Below, in pieces: positions 44,549-53,821 of a stretch of 64,000 bases of DNA. The notes beneath the pieces are model-generated. The model was not told where the DNA came from and made no database searches. It was given only the letters and a program-made list of their open reading frames with translations. Where the stretch lies: the NCBI RefSeq assembly GCF_001571405.1, contig NZ_BCNX01000004.1, forward strand, positions 1 through 64,000, read 5' to 3'. Positions within the stretch are counted from its first letter, which is position 1. Every line of letters starts with the position of its first letter. Origin of the DNA: Methanoculleus thermophilus. Lineage in GTDB: Archaea > Halobacteriota > Methanomicrobia > Methanomicrobiales > Methanoculleaceae. Made by a program: the position numbers and the translations under genes.

Positions 44549-45108
44549 TTCCTGTGAACCTCGATCCGGTCGACCCACTTCACCCAGGGGCTTCCTTCGG
44601 TAATGACGTCGTGTGTCTCGGTGATGACGACGAGGCGGAGCGGTCCACCGTCCTCATAGGCCAGAGGCTTCCCATCTTGCTCGTAAGCCAGGATGACCTG
44701 GAGCGGTGGTGACGGAATCTCCCGGAGTTCTTCACTGAAGGTGAAGAACTCCTTGCCCTGTAACTGAGCGGTATCAAAGACCCAGAGGTAACCGTCTTCT
44801 GCGGAGACGTAGATCAGGTCGTCTGCACCCACGCCTCCTACCATCTCAACGAGATCGGCGAGGAGCACGCCACGATACCTGTTTGGGCCGTACTTGATCC
44901 CGACCGTTGAGACCGAGTAACCATACCCCTCAACAGCAGGCATCTGCCGGAGTTCGGTGAGCGTAAGCACACTCTCTGTCTCTCCGGCAAGTGTCAGGTT
45001 CCAGGCCACATCATCGGGGCCGCTCGTTGCACCGATGCATCCCGAGGCAAGGACCACGATACCGATCAGCATCGCGACGACCGGGTAGATCCGGCACACC
45101 GGGATCAC
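44545..45108 (-). CDS. Lipoprotein with molybdopterin-oxidoreductase-like fold
   Basis: A 187-residue exported lipoprotein. The lipobox VLASGCIG is followed by WNLTLAGETESVLTLTELRQMP, YRGVLLADLVEMVGG, a YVSAEDGYLWVF segment, GGPLRLVVITE and a final WVKWVDRIEVHRK. This order (G-x-L-L-x-x-L, DGY, PLR(L/V)V, W(V/I)xxI) matches the sulfite-oxidase/molybdopterin-binding fold in small proteins lacking the cofactor cysteine. Function is unknown. Overlaps both neighbours by four bases. Confidence 0.7.
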   Translation of the reverse strand: MIPVCRIYPVVAMLIGIVVLASGCIGATSGPDDVAWNLTLAGETESVLTLTELRQMPAVEGYGYSVSTVGIKYGPNRYRGVLLADLVEMVGGVGADDLIYVSAEDGYLWVFDTAQLQGKEFFTFSEELREIPSPPLQVILAYEQDGKPLAYEDGGPLRLVVITETHDVITEGSPWVKWVDRIEVHRK

Positions 45109-45938
45109 GCTCCTCTTCGGGCATGGAGCGCTGCCGCCCCTATGGCTGCAATGAGGGTTATCATGAGGGAAATCGGGGTTTTCAGCGGCTCCGTAGTCGC
45201 CTCCGTTGCAGGTCCGTCGAGAGAGCCAGCAAGTGCTCCTCGCTCGCCATGGTATCCGCCGGTGTAGATCCGGATCTCATCGATCCATTTCACGGTGAGA
45301 CCTCCAGTGGAGGGGTAGAGGTCGCCGTAGAAGTGCTGTGTTGACTCTGGGAGTGTTTCATGCATGTCCCAGTTCCCATAGACATGGAGACCTTCCGAGT
45401 TGGTCGAGTTGTCGGCGAAGAAGACGAGGCGCATCCCCATATAGTATTCGGGGACGTAACCACGCCCCTGCCGCTCGCCTGCCTCTGTCTCATCACCGTT
45501 ATACCAGCAGATCCCTATAGGGCCCTGGCGGGGGTCGGGCTCGTAGACGTTCTGGTAGGCAAACTCAACATGGTAGCCGTCGGCCGCCCGGATCATGATC
45601 TCATCCCCGGGCTCGGCGCCGCCGACCAGTTCAGCGAGGTCGCGGACATCCGTTCCTTTTACGGCCCCCCTGTCCTTGAAATTCGTCGTCTCTTCGGGGT
45701 CCCATTTGTCCCCCTCAAAGACCGGTCCTTGGTGGTAGTAGTGGGTCACCCCATCCCCGAGAACCGGGAGGTTTGCCTCCATCCACCGATAGTCAACTGT
45801 CTTCTCCGCAAGGATTGTCTCTCCATCTGCTGCGATCTTTACAATACGTAACTCTGTAGTCGGCGCCGCCGAGACGGCAGATGCCAGTATGCTCACGCAG
45901 AGAAGCGCAAGCAGGATTTGTGTCACTTTTGTATGCAT
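45105..45938 (-). CDS. Exported, membrane-anchored single-domain surface protein
   Basis: A 277-residue protein with a signal peptide (ILLALLCVSILASAVSA), one extracellular domain and a C-terminal span (ISLMITLIAAIGAAALH) with basic tail. The domain (ELRIVKIAADGETILAEKTVDYRWMEANLP, THYYHQGPVF, ELVGGAEPGDEIMIRAADGY, YMGMRLVFFADNST) recurs at the N-terminus of the PEGA protein and in the middle of the 918-residue protein. Its central GxE(I/V)xxxxxDGY and GMRLVFFAD resemble the molybdopterin-oxidoreductase-like fold. ATG 45938 is preferred since GGAGATGAT lies directly before it; ATG 45947 overlaps the upstream stop. Confidence 0.75.
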   Translation of the reverse strand: MHTKVTQILLALLCVSILASAVSAAPTTELRIVKIAADGETILAEKTVDYRWMEANLPVLGDGVTHYYHQGPVFEGDKWDPEETTNFKDRGAVKGTDVRDLAELVGGAEPGDEIMIRAADGYHVEFAYQNVYEPDPRQGPIGICWYNGDETEAGERQGRGYVPEYYMGMRLVFFADNSTNSEGLHVYGNWDMHETLPESTQHFYGDLYPSTGGLTVKWIDEIRIYTGGYHGERGALAGSLDGPATEATTEPLKTPISLMITLIAAIGAAALHARRGA

Positions 45939-45943
45939 AGTTA

Positions 45944-47140
45944 TCATCTCCATAATTCTGAGAATTCGGATAAACCAGGGAGGGATATCAGCACCTCCCA
46001 CCACTCGTCGGATGCAGGTGCCGAAAGGCGGACGGTGTCGATGACGGTTTCTCTTGGGTACATCGTCACCTCGCCGTTCTCTGCGAACTCCGCAACCGGC
46101 ACCATCTCCATAATAACCGATTCCGGATTCACGGTGACCCGGATATATCCGAGGGTCTCTTCACGGCTCATCTGGTACCCTTTTGGTTTATCATCGGCGA
46201 GCGGGTAGAACGGTGCACCGCCGCACCCAATAACGATGTATTCCGTCCCTTCAATCCGGTAACGCTCGTAAGCATGGGTGTGTGCGTTATATACGGCGTT
46301 CACGCCGTTTTCAGAGAGGATGTCGCACCATTCGTCCCGGATCGCCAGGTTTCCTCCGGGTGATTTCCGGTCAGCGGTGAACGGTGGGTGGTGGAACGCT
46401 GCGAACTTCCAGGGTGAGGAGGATGCAAGGTCTCTCCTGAGCCATGCGGTCTGCGAGCCCATATCCGTCCATGCCCAGTCGTTGCTGTCAAGGACTGTCA
46501 CATGGAGGCTGCCGGCATCGAAGGAGTAGTATGTCGGGAGAGAGAAGATGGCGGTGAAGACCTCTGCCGATCCTTCGTGGTTGCCCGCCACCGGGACCAG
46601 GGTTGTGTTCCCAAGCATCGGCCCCGCGGCTGCGAAGAACTCATCCCACTCGTCCTCCTCGCAGACGAAATCACCGGTATGAATGACGAAAAGGACATCC
46701 TCCTCTGCGGCTATCCTCTCCGCCACCAGACCGTGCCGCTCGGCCTGAGTGAAGAAGGGTTTTTGAGCCCGGGTGTCACCGTATACGATGCAGACGAACG
46801 ATTGATCCCCGAATGTCCGAAACCTGCAGTCCTCTGTTGTTTCGTTCCCGATGCCGACACGGTAGCGGTAGGTGGTCGCCGGGGTAAGATTGGTGAGAAG
46901 CACATGGTGCATGCTCTCCTTCTCTGGAGAGGCTATGCGCTGGTAAGTCCCGCCACCCTCGGCTACGTACTCCACCCACCCCTCATCGGCAGAGGTCGTC
47001 TTCCAGCTGACCACCGCTGATTTATCCATGGTGTTTGTGACATACGGCCCCCAGATGATGGCGGCAGATGCCACCGGGAGGATGAGTGCGAGCAGCATGA
47101 CCGTTACCACTACCAGACGGACACTCCGCCACCGGCTCAT
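45944..47140 (-). CDS. Exported purple-acid-phosphatase-like metallophosphoesterase
   Basis: A 398-residue secreted enzyme. A signal peptide (VVVTVMLLALILPVASA) precedes a fibronectin-like domain (WGPYVTNTMDKSAVVSWKTT) and the metallophosphoesterase domain with VYGDTR, VIHTGDFV, VAGNHEG, HHPPF and NAHTHAYERY, all five metal-binding motifs of the purple acid phosphatase fold. It should cleave phosphate esters outside the cell. It overlaps the PEGA gene (ATGA) and precedes the anchored surface gene. Confidence 0.87.
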   Translation of the reverse strand: MSRWRSVRLVVVTVMLLALILPVASAAIIWGPYVTNTMDKSAVVSWKTTSADEGWVEYVAEGGGTYQRIASPEKESMHHVLLTNLTPATTYRYRVGIGNETTEDCRFRTFGDQSFVCIVYGDTRAQKPFFTQAERHGLVAERIAAEEDVLFVIHTGDFVCEEDEWDEFFAAAGPMLGNTTLVPVAGNHEGSAEVFTAIFSLPTYYSFDAGSLHVTVLDSNDWAWTDMGSQTAWLRRDLASSSPWKFAAFHHPPFTADRKSPGGNLAIRDEWCDILSENGVNAVYNAHTHAYERYRIEGTEYIVIGCGGAPFYPLADDKPKGYQMSREETLGYIRVTVNPESVIMEMVPVAEFAENGEVTMYPRETVIDTVRLSAPASDEWWEVLISLPGLSEFSELWR

Positions 47141-49665
47141 GGATTACCCTCCTTCAGGACCACCATGCACCGGGCTGTCTCCCCTGGTGTCACCAATACA
47201 TCCATGACGGTCTTTGAGGCGTTCTCAGTGACGACCCGGACTTCATAGGTTCCGATGCTCATCCCCGTGAAGGTATGGGGCGTCTTTTCTCCGGTGTATC
47301 GGCCGTAGAGGTAGATCCGCCCATCCCGGACCGTGCTCTCGACGTGGAGATTCCCATTGGTGTACTCTCTGAGCGTGCATGTGACAGCCCCTCCGGTCTC
47401 GGCTCCCTCCGGGATCGTGATTGTATCTTCAGCGGGAATATACCCTGGTTTTGACACAAGGATGCGGTGCTGGCCGGGGGAGAGGCCTTCCACTCTGCAC
47501 GGGGTAACCTCCCCTGTGGGGAACCCATCGATGAAGACTGCGGCGCCTCTGGGGCTTGAGTCGATCCTGAGCGGGACGGTGCTGCCGCTCCAGGGTTTTA
47601 CTATGAACGTCTGACCGCTCTCAAGGGAGTTGGGAATCCTGTACGAGAGGTAGGTGCCATTCTGGGACACGGTGATCCAGGACTTCGGTCCATCGACCAC
47701 GGCCTCCCCCGGGATGGTGCCTGGAGGGTAGCGTCCGTTCACTGTGAACTTTGCACCGCGATAATCCTCTGAATCTATCTTGACTGTCTTTTTGGTGATG
47801 ATGGCTACGCCGTCAAGGCGGACAGGCGTGATCGCGTCCGGATAAACCCAGGCCTGAACGGTCTCGAAGTGGAAGTCGGAATCTTTGCCGCTCCGGCCGG
47901 GTTCAGTCTCTTCAACCCCGATGCTGTGCAGGCCTTCACGGAGGCCGTAGACGACATGTGGCGTCTGCCAGACCTGTCTTTTGTTGTCTATGACGATCGT
48001 CATACCCGGGGGATACGATTCGATGTAGAGCCCACCTGAGTGGTTTTTCGTGTTCAGGACGTCACCTGGTGTCGGTTTAGGAGGTGCAGGGGTGCCTGTC
48101 GGCGAGGAGGTTGCGATGTATTCGTCCGGGGTGGGAGTGCTCTCCGGCCCCTGCGTGGTCGGCAGGTCTTCCTCTGCCTCGAAGAACGGGAACACCGTGG
48201 CCAGGAGGTTGAGAACTGCGGCGATGAATGCCTCCAGGGGATTCTGTGTGGGGTGTGTGGTTGAGGTTCCATCCCGGCCTGCGGAGGCGTTCGCTCCTGT
48301 TTTACCGTCTACAGGGGAGAGGATCATCTCGAGGGTGCTGGATTCACCTGACTTCACAATGACGGTTCTGGTGACATTTCTGTAACCCGGCATCACGAGC
48401 TCGATCGTATGCTCTCCGGCAGGAACCGCATCCAGGGTTGCGTTGGTTCGGGTTCCCGTCTCCTTACCATCAATGAGGATGCTTGCGTTCGTTGGGACCG
48501 ATGAGATGAATATACTCCCTGTTCCAGGGGTGACTTCGGTCGGGGTGGTGTTTTCAGAGAAGAGAACCAGGTCGATGGTGGTACACTCATCCTTCTCGAC
48601 GACGACTTTCTGGGTGGCGTTTCGATATCCTGGCAGCACGAGCTCGACCATATGCTCACCGACAGGGACTTCTTCCAGGACCGCGTCAGTAAAGAGTCCT
48701 GTAACGTTGCCATCGAGGAGGATGCTCGCGTTGGTCGGGATCGTGGAGACGGCAATGCTTCCCGTCTCCGGGGTGAGGTTGAACGCGGCTTCCACGACCG
48801 TGTTTGCAACGACGTTGATCCAAACCTCGTCCGGTTGGATATATCCCTCTTTCTCGACCCTGACAGAATGTGTCCCGACCTCGATACCGGAGAGGGTGCA
48901 GGGAGTCGTATAACCGGTCTCTTCGTCGTCGATATAGACGACGGCCCCGGTGGGAGTTGAGTTTACGCGGATACTCCCGGTGGCCTCTTCTTCGCTGTAG
49001 ATAATGACTTCACTCACAGACTGTACGGAGAGGCCTGTGGTTGTTGGATACTTCCCGTTGTAGAAATACCAGTACTCTGGATCGAAACATTCGCGCATAT
49101 CCGTGACACCGAATGCATGGATCCCGTAGGGATTGGTCGATGTATCCGCGAAGAAGACAAGACGCATGCCGGTGTAGTAATCGGGGACGTAACCCTCATC
49201 GGCCTTATACCAGGTGATGACCATCGGCCCCTGCCGGGACTCCGGCTCGTAGACGTTCCGGTATGGGAACTCTCTTGACATCCCGTCTATCGCCTTGACT
49301 CTGACTATCTCACCTTCCTTCATCCCGCCTACGAGATCGCAGATGTCGGCGAGATTGGTTCCCTTCACCGCGCCCATATCCTTCTCTTCGACATTGGTAT
49401 CCTCTTCAGGATTCCAGGGATCCCCCACAAAGACAGGCCCCTGGTGGTAGTAATGGGTCTCGCCGTCGCCCTGGACCGGGAGGTTCGCCTCAAGCCAGCG
49501 GTAATCGACTGTCTTCTCCCCGAGAACAGTAACGCCATCGGCTGCATACCTGACGACGTGAAGTTCGGTAGTGGCTGCAGTTACCGGGGCTACCAGTGCG
49601 AGGAGGATGCAGAGCGCAAAGAGGATTGTGTGCGGGGCCGTACCCCGCCGGTGCGTAATTACCAT
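47137..49665 (-). CDS. Large exported PEGA-repeat surface protein
   Basis: An 842-residue protein. A signal peptide (ILFALCILLALVAPVTA) is followed by the operon's shared domain (about residues 32-225: TVDYRWLEANLPVQGDG, THYYHQGPVF, GMRLVFFADTST). PEGA-type repeats then occur at about 229-298, 300-368 and 381-450 (GSIxVxSxPTxAxxxxDG...GxHxVxxxxxGY). A Pro/Thr-rich linker, and further PEGA-like units near the C-terminus (PLRIDSSPRGAAVFIDG and others), complete it. No C-terminal anchor is visible. PEGA modules are surface-exposed binding or structural units. AAGGAG lies before the ATG. Confidence 0.82.
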   Translation of the reverse strand: MVITHRRGTAPHTILFALCILLALVAPVTAATTELHVVRYAADGVTVLGEKTVDYRWLEANLPVQGDGETHYYHQGPVFVGDPWNPEEDTNVEEKDMGAVKGTNLADICDLVGGMKEGEIVRVKAIDGMSREFPYRNVYEPESRQGPMVITWYKADEGYVPDYYTGMRLVFFADTSTNPYGIHAFGVTDMRECFDPEYWYFYNGKYPTTTGLSVQSVSEVIIYSEEEATGSIRVNSTPTGAVVYIDDEETGYTTPCTLSGIEVGTHSVRVEKEGYIQPDEVWINVVANTVVEAAFNLTPETGSIAVSTIPTNASILLDGNVTGLFTDAVLEEVPVGEHMVELVLPGYRNATQKVVVEKDECTTIDLVLFSENTTPTEVTPGTGSIFISSVPTNASILIDGKETGTRTNATLDAVPAGEHTIELVMPGYRNVTRTVIVKSGESSTLEMILSPVDGKTGANASAGRDGTSTTHPTQNPLEAFIAAVLNLLATVFPFFEAEEDLPTTQGPESTPTPDEYIATSSPTGTPAPPKPTPGDVLNTKNHSGGLYIESYPPGMTIVIDNKRQVWQTPHVVYGLREGLHSIGVEETEPGRSGKDSDFHFETVQAWVYPDAITPVRLDGVAIITKKTVKIDSEDYRGAKFTVNGRYPPGTIPGEAVVDGPKSWITVSQNGTYLSYRIPNSLESGQTFIVKPWSGSTVPLRIDSSPRGAAVFIDGFPTGEVTPCRVEGLSPGQHRILVSKPGYIPAEDTITIPEGAETGGAVTCTLREYTNGNLHVESTVRDGRIYLYGRYTGEKTPHTFTGMSIGTYEVRVVTENASKTVMDVLVTPGETARCMVVLKEGNP

Positions 49666-49698
49666 GCGTTGCTCCTTCTTGTCGCGAAAAAAGTGGGG

Positions 49699-50811
49699 TT
49701 ACTTTCTCCTCATGAGGAGGGACGCTGCAAGTGCGATGACCAGCACGATGATGACGACCAGCGCCCAGGTCGGGAGTGCCGGGCCGGGTTCCCCGGCAGG
49801 TTCCCCGCCTGGAGTTACGGTGCCCTCAGCTCCTGCTGCCACCGTCTCCGGAGCGGTCCACACCAGGGCATAGATGCTGAAGTGTGAGACCTCTGCGGTG
49901 ATCGTCCGCGTGGCGGGGTTCACCGTGGCGGCAATCTCCTGCCACTCGCCGCTCTCCGGGTTGTACCACATCACTTTCGGCGTGACACCTTCCTCGATCC
50001 GCGCCCACTCCTCGGCGGAGAGTGTGTAGGTGAGGAGTACCGGCGGGTCAAAGGTGGCGCCAGCAGGTCCGCACCTGAGCGCGACAGCGATGGTTGTTCC
50101 CGGCGGCGCCGGGGGAACTTCCGCGGGGGCGACCTTCGTGCAGGTCACTTCGGTAAGTGGGTTGCCTGCGCTGTCACGGGCGATGGTGCCCTCCTGTATC
50201 GTTACGGCGCCGACTTTGTCGTCGGTCCTGACCATCACTGACTCAAGCACCACCCCGGTCGATGACGTTGTGAGGGACGCGCTCTCGGTGAATACTTCCG
50301 GAGCGAGAGGAGCGTTCGGGTCGTAGGTTACCTCCGACCCGGGGTTTTTGGAGGAGGACCCTCCGCTGCCGGGACCGCTACCCCCTCCGCCCCCTCCTCC
50401 GCCGCCAGTGCTGGAAGTGGGGGTCGGCGTGGGCGTGATGGCGACTGCGCTCAGATCGAGGGCGGTCACCGCTCCGGATCTGAAGGTCGCTGTCTCCTGT
50501 GCGGCAACGCCGTTGACGTAGAACGTTATAATCGCCCCCTCCTGATCCGCGGTTCCCGTGACGATCAGACGGTTTCCGAGGCTTTCGTCGGGACTACCGT
50601 ACTTTCCGGCATCCGTCGTTTGGATCGAGCCGCATTCGGTTCCGCCGATTTTTGCGGTGATCACGGTGCCGGCCGGTGCGGGAGATCCGCCGATCGTCAC
50701 GTCTCCGTAAAACGCATGAGGCAGGACGGGGGGGGTGCCCCCGGCCGCCGCAGCCGCACCGGCCACGAGGCCGAGGAGGAGAATCAACGCGATGCCGTCT
50801 CGTATTTTCAC
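49699..50811 (-). CDS. Exported glycine/threonine-rich anchored surface protein
   Basis: A 370-residue protein with a signal peptide (IALILLLGLVAGAAAAAG), a first beta domain (PHAFYGDVTIGGSPAPAGTVITAKIGG), a linker of TP repeats and a long Gly/Ser tract, a second beta domain ending WYNPESGEWQEIAATVNP then HFSIYALVW, an acidic Gly/Pro stretch, and a C-terminal span (WALVVIIVLVIALAASLL) with RRK. This is the layout of methanogen surface proteins stalked on the membrane. GTG start at 50811, 12 bases past the 918-residue protein. Confidence 0.78.
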   Translation of the reverse strand: MKIRDGIALILLLGLVAGAAAAAGGTPPVLPHAFYGDVTIGGSPAPAGTVITAKIGGTECGSIQTTDAGKYGSPDESLGNRLIVTGTADQEGAIITFYVNGVAAQETATFRSGAVTALDLSAVAITPTPTPTSSTGGGGGGGGGSGPGSGGSSSKNPGSEVTYDPNAPLAPEVFTESASLTTSSTGVVLESVMVRTDDKVGAVTIQEGTIARDSAGNPLTEVTCTKVAPAEVPPAPPGTTIAVALRCGPAGATFDPPVLLTYTLSAEEWARIEEGVTPKVMWYNPESGEWQEIAATVNPATRTITAEVSHFSIYALVWTAPETVAAGAEGTVTPGGEPAGEPGPALPTWALVVIIVLVIALAASLLMRRK

Positions 50812-50823
50812 CCTAGATCCCCC

Positions 50824-53580
50824 TCAGGCACTGATGCCCGCGAGCGTATCTGCTTCGGTCATGTAGATCCAGTAGCCCTGCATGGGCTGCATCATGCGCT
50901 CATCGCCGTGCCGGCCGTCGGCACCGCGGATGATCGATACCCCGTATTGCTGGACCTTCGCATCGTAGCCGATCAGGGTCGTCCAGTGGTCCCCGAGGGA
51001 GAGCAGGGTGTTTGCCGCTGACTCGGGGACGGTATCCGTGAAACCGATCGCATTCCAGCCTTTGCTGAGGGCCTTTGTCGGCGGGAGACCCGGCTCCCCG
51101 GAAGCGAAGATCAGGGGGACGGTGCAGGCCTCATTTGAGTAGACCCAGACGCCATCGAGCGGCCGGAATACGTCGGTCGAGGCTACGTCGTCCCACTTCT
51201 GCTCCAGGGCGTCATAGATCAGGATCGAGTTGCCCGCGGTATCGACAGTGTCAAAGAAGATCGCGAACGTGTTACTACCGTCGGCGAGCCGCTTGGGTGT
51301 CGAGACGAAGTTCCAGCCCGGTTCAAGCGAGATCACCGCGTCGGCCGTAGGCGGCTCTGCAATAATCGGCACACCCTCCAGGACGATCTCGTCGATGCTT
51401 CCGACCTTCTGCTTGTTGGAGGTCAGGGCGGAACCGACGAGTTTCAAGGGCCAGGGCGGTTTATCGCCGTCTTTGGGCAGCGGAGCGCCGTTGAGCTCGT
51501 CCGCTACGATGATGTTGTTGTTCCGTTTGACGAACGAACTGTGGAAGGTGGCGGAGAAGTCGTCATCGGTGCCTTTGATGCCATCCGGACCGTAATCGAT
51601 GACGGTCACGTTGTAGCCTGCGTCTGCGAGGGTCTCATTGAAGCATTCTGTCCCGTAGTCATGGCTGTTCGCGTCGTCGACATAGCCGCAGAGGAGCCAG
51701 AGCGGCATTCCGGACCAGACGTCGTCGCCGTCGATCCATGTCGCGCCGTGTCCGGCCATGGCGCAGGCTTTGCCCTGTTCAAAGTAGGATCGGGTGATGG
51801 TCACGTTGATGGCGCCCGTCAGGATGAGGTTCCAGTCCTCCCGTGGTGCCTCATGGATCTCGATGGTTGCGACCTTCTGGTTGGAGCATCCGGCCGCTGA
51901 GGGGTAGTGGACACCGGCGTGATCGTAGTAGTGCCAGTATGGCTCGGCGAGGCATGCCCGCATGTCGTCGGCGCCAAAGACACCATCAGGGGAGTTGAAG
52001 AAGAGGCGCATACCCTCTTTGTATTCCGGCACGTACTTGCCGTTAGCCCACCAGGCGACGATAGGCTCGCCCTGCCGGTCGAGCGGCTCGTAGAGGTTGG
52101 TGTAGTTCATCTTTACCTCGTAGCCGTCGGATGCTATGAGGCAGACCTCACCACCCTCTGGAACCCCGCCAACGAGGTCACAGAGGTACCTGATTGCGGT
52201 CCCCCTTACAACATTATCGACCTTGCCGGGGTTTTTGTCTTCATCGGGGTTCCAGAGATCGTTCGGGTCGAATGTCGGGCCCTGGAACCGGAGCCGGACG
52301 CCGTCGTCACCGCCGATGATTGGGAACCGCTCCATCATCTCCTGGTAGGTGATCGTCGTCTCGTTCACAATGGTCACGCCGTCGGAGGCATACTTCACAA
52401 CGCGTATCTCGGTTGTCCCACCATTTGGGGGCGGCGGGGTTGACCCTGCCTCTACACCGATCCGGATCGCCACGACGCCTTTTGCGCTGAGGTCACTGTT
52501 GACACCCGATCCGACCAGCCGCAGCGGCCATTGAGCATCGCTTGGGTCCAGCACAGCGCCGTTGACCTTGTAGCCAAGGATGAAATTGTTGTTGTCGATC
52601 CCGATCGAACTGTTGAAGGTCGTTTCACGTCCATCGATACTGATCAGGGTGATGTCATACCCTGCTGCTGCAAGTGCACTGTTGAACGCAGCGGAGGACA
52701 TTCCGTAATTCCAGTCGTCGATCGCACCGATGATGTAGCGAAGCGGCATCCCTTCCCAGGTGTTGCTCTTGTGATCGGGGCCGGTTGCCCTATGGGACGA
52801 CATGCTTGAGATCGTCTCCTCATAGTCGCTCCTGGGCAGGACAACGTTTCGGACACCGATGAGCGCGAGCGTCCAGTCGTCCTCGTCGATCTCGACGGTT
52901 GCGTTGATGATGGCGGTTGCAGTATCGGGGTTCGAACCGCTGCCGTAGTAGAAGGTGACTACGTCGCCGTCACTCAATTCCACGACGTTTAAGGCGCTTG
53001 TGTTGTCTGCGATTCCGTCATTGAGAACACCATTGACGTAACAGAACCACTCCTCGCTGCCTTTCTGATAACTCTCGATACCGTCGAGAAGGAAGATTCT
53101 CATTTCGGCGTATTTTTTGTCGGTCACGTTGTAGACCCAGCCTTCAGACTCCGCAATCGCATGCAAAACGCCGAGCGGGGTTGGGTTCATGACCGCATAA
53201 CTCTTCCCGGAGTTGTATGCCGTCAGGACAAATGCCCCCCTTGGAAGCGTCACAGTTCCGTCAAAGAGGACTTCGGGTTCAGTTCCCGTTGTCGAAAATA
53301 GCGTTGGTGCCGCACTCAGGGACTCCGTCGGTGCGTCAACAGGCTCTTCCGTTGGTGTTCCTGTTGGCTCTTCCACCGGTGGATCAACAGACTCTTCCGT
53401 CGGTGTTGCCTGAGGCGTCTCCATCGCCGTCACCTCAGGAGTCACCGTATCATTCACAGTGCTCTCCCCGGGAGCCACGTTCCCGGGTGGGAACGCCTCC
53501 CCGGCTGCCGGCAGAACCAGCAGCGAACATATCACCAGTACAAATAAAATGTACTGCACTGATTTCCCGGTTCGTTTCAT
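50824..53580 (-). CDS. Multidomain exported surface protein with DUF4430-like and oxidoreductase-fold-like domains
   Basis: A 918-residue protein, first in the exported operon. A signal peptide is followed by a Pro/Thr/Glu-rich stretch with EEPTGTPTEEPVDAPTE repeats (about 35-85); a DUF4430/transcobalamin-C-like domain (about 105-210: GVLHAIAESEGW, SEEWFCYVNGV, LSDGDVVTFYYGS); an oxidoreductase-fold-like domain (about 225-385: WTLALIGVRNV, WEGMPLRYIIGAI, WPLRLVGSGV); the operon's shared domain (about 398-565); a second oxidoreductase-fold-like domain (about 575-740: WNLILTGAINV, WSGMPLWLLCGYV, WPLKLVGSAL); and a C-terminal GWNFVSTP/GWNAIGFTD region with GYWIYM. No molybdopterin-ligating cysteine is obvious. 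Function unknown; ligand binding at the cell surface is a reasonable guess. Confidence 0.8.
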   Translation of the reverse strand: MKRTGKSVQYILFVLVICSLLVLPAAGEAFPPGNVAPGESTVNDTVTPEVTAMETPQATPTEESVDPPVEEPTGTPTEEPVDAPTESLSAAPTLFSTTGTEPEVLFDGTVTLPRGAFVLTAYNSGKSYAVMNPTPLGVLHAIAESEGWVYNVTDKKYAEMRIFLLDGIESYQKGSEEWFCYVNGVLNDGIADNTSALNVVELSDGDVVTFYYGSGSNPDTATAIINATVEIDEDDWTLALIGVRNVVLPRSDYEETISSMSSHRATGPDHKSNTWEGMPLRYIIGAIDDWNYGMSSAAFNSALAAAGYDITLISIDGRETTFNSSIGIDNNNFILGYKVNGAVLDPSDAQWPLRLVGSGVNSDLSAKGVVAIRIGVEAGSTPPPPNGGTTEIRVVKYASDGVTIVNETTITYQEMMERFPIIGGDDGVRLRFQGPTFDPNDLWNPDEDKNPGKVDNVVRGTAIRYLCDLVGGVPEGGEVCLIASDGYEVKMNYTNLYEPLDRQGEPIVAWWANGKYVPEYKEGMRLFFNSPDGVFGADDMRACLAEPYWHYYDHAGVHYPSAAGCSNQKVATIEIHEAPREDWNLILTGAINVTITRSYFEQGKACAMAGHGATWIDGDDVWSGMPLWLLCGYVDDANSHDYGTECFNETLADAGYNVTVIDYGPDGIKGTDDDFSATFHSSFVKRNNNIIVADELNGAPLPKDGDKPPWPLKLVGSALTSNKQKVGSIDEIVLEGVPIIAEPPTADAVISLEPGWNFVSTPKRLADGSNTFAIFFDTVDTAGNSILIYDALEQKWDDVASTDVFRPLDGVWVYSNEACTVPLIFASGEPGLPPTKALSKGWNAIGFTDTVPESAANTLLSLGDHWTTLIGYDAKVQQYGVSIIRGADGRHGDERMMQPMQGYWIYMTEADTLAGISA

Positions 53581-53671
53581 GAGATCAACCCGTTTTTGTT
53601 CATGTCTTTTCCCAGACCCCTGCCTGAGGAAATAACACTTTAAACTGGGAGTTGAGATGTAAAAACGTTAC

Positions 53672-53697
53672 AGTTAATTAACTTACTTAAGTTAACT
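53672..53697. promoter_or_regulatory. AT-rich palindromes between the exported operon and cas1
   Basis: AGTTAATTAACT at 53672-53683 is a perfect 12-bp palindrome, and AGTTAACT at 53690-53697 another; together they form an imperfect 26-bp inverted repeat in the divergent intergenic region. ACTATATTACATTTAT follows. It is a likely regulator site and promoter area for one or both directions; the regulator is unknown. Confidence 0.45.
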
Positions 53698-53821
53698 ATA
53701 TTACATTTATTCGATTCGGTCAAACCCCTTCAACTCAAGCCCCGGTAAGATCTCGCCAGATCCGGCATATCGATGCATTAATCACCAGAAACTGCCCAAC
53801 ACTCATTTCTAGAGTGATCGG

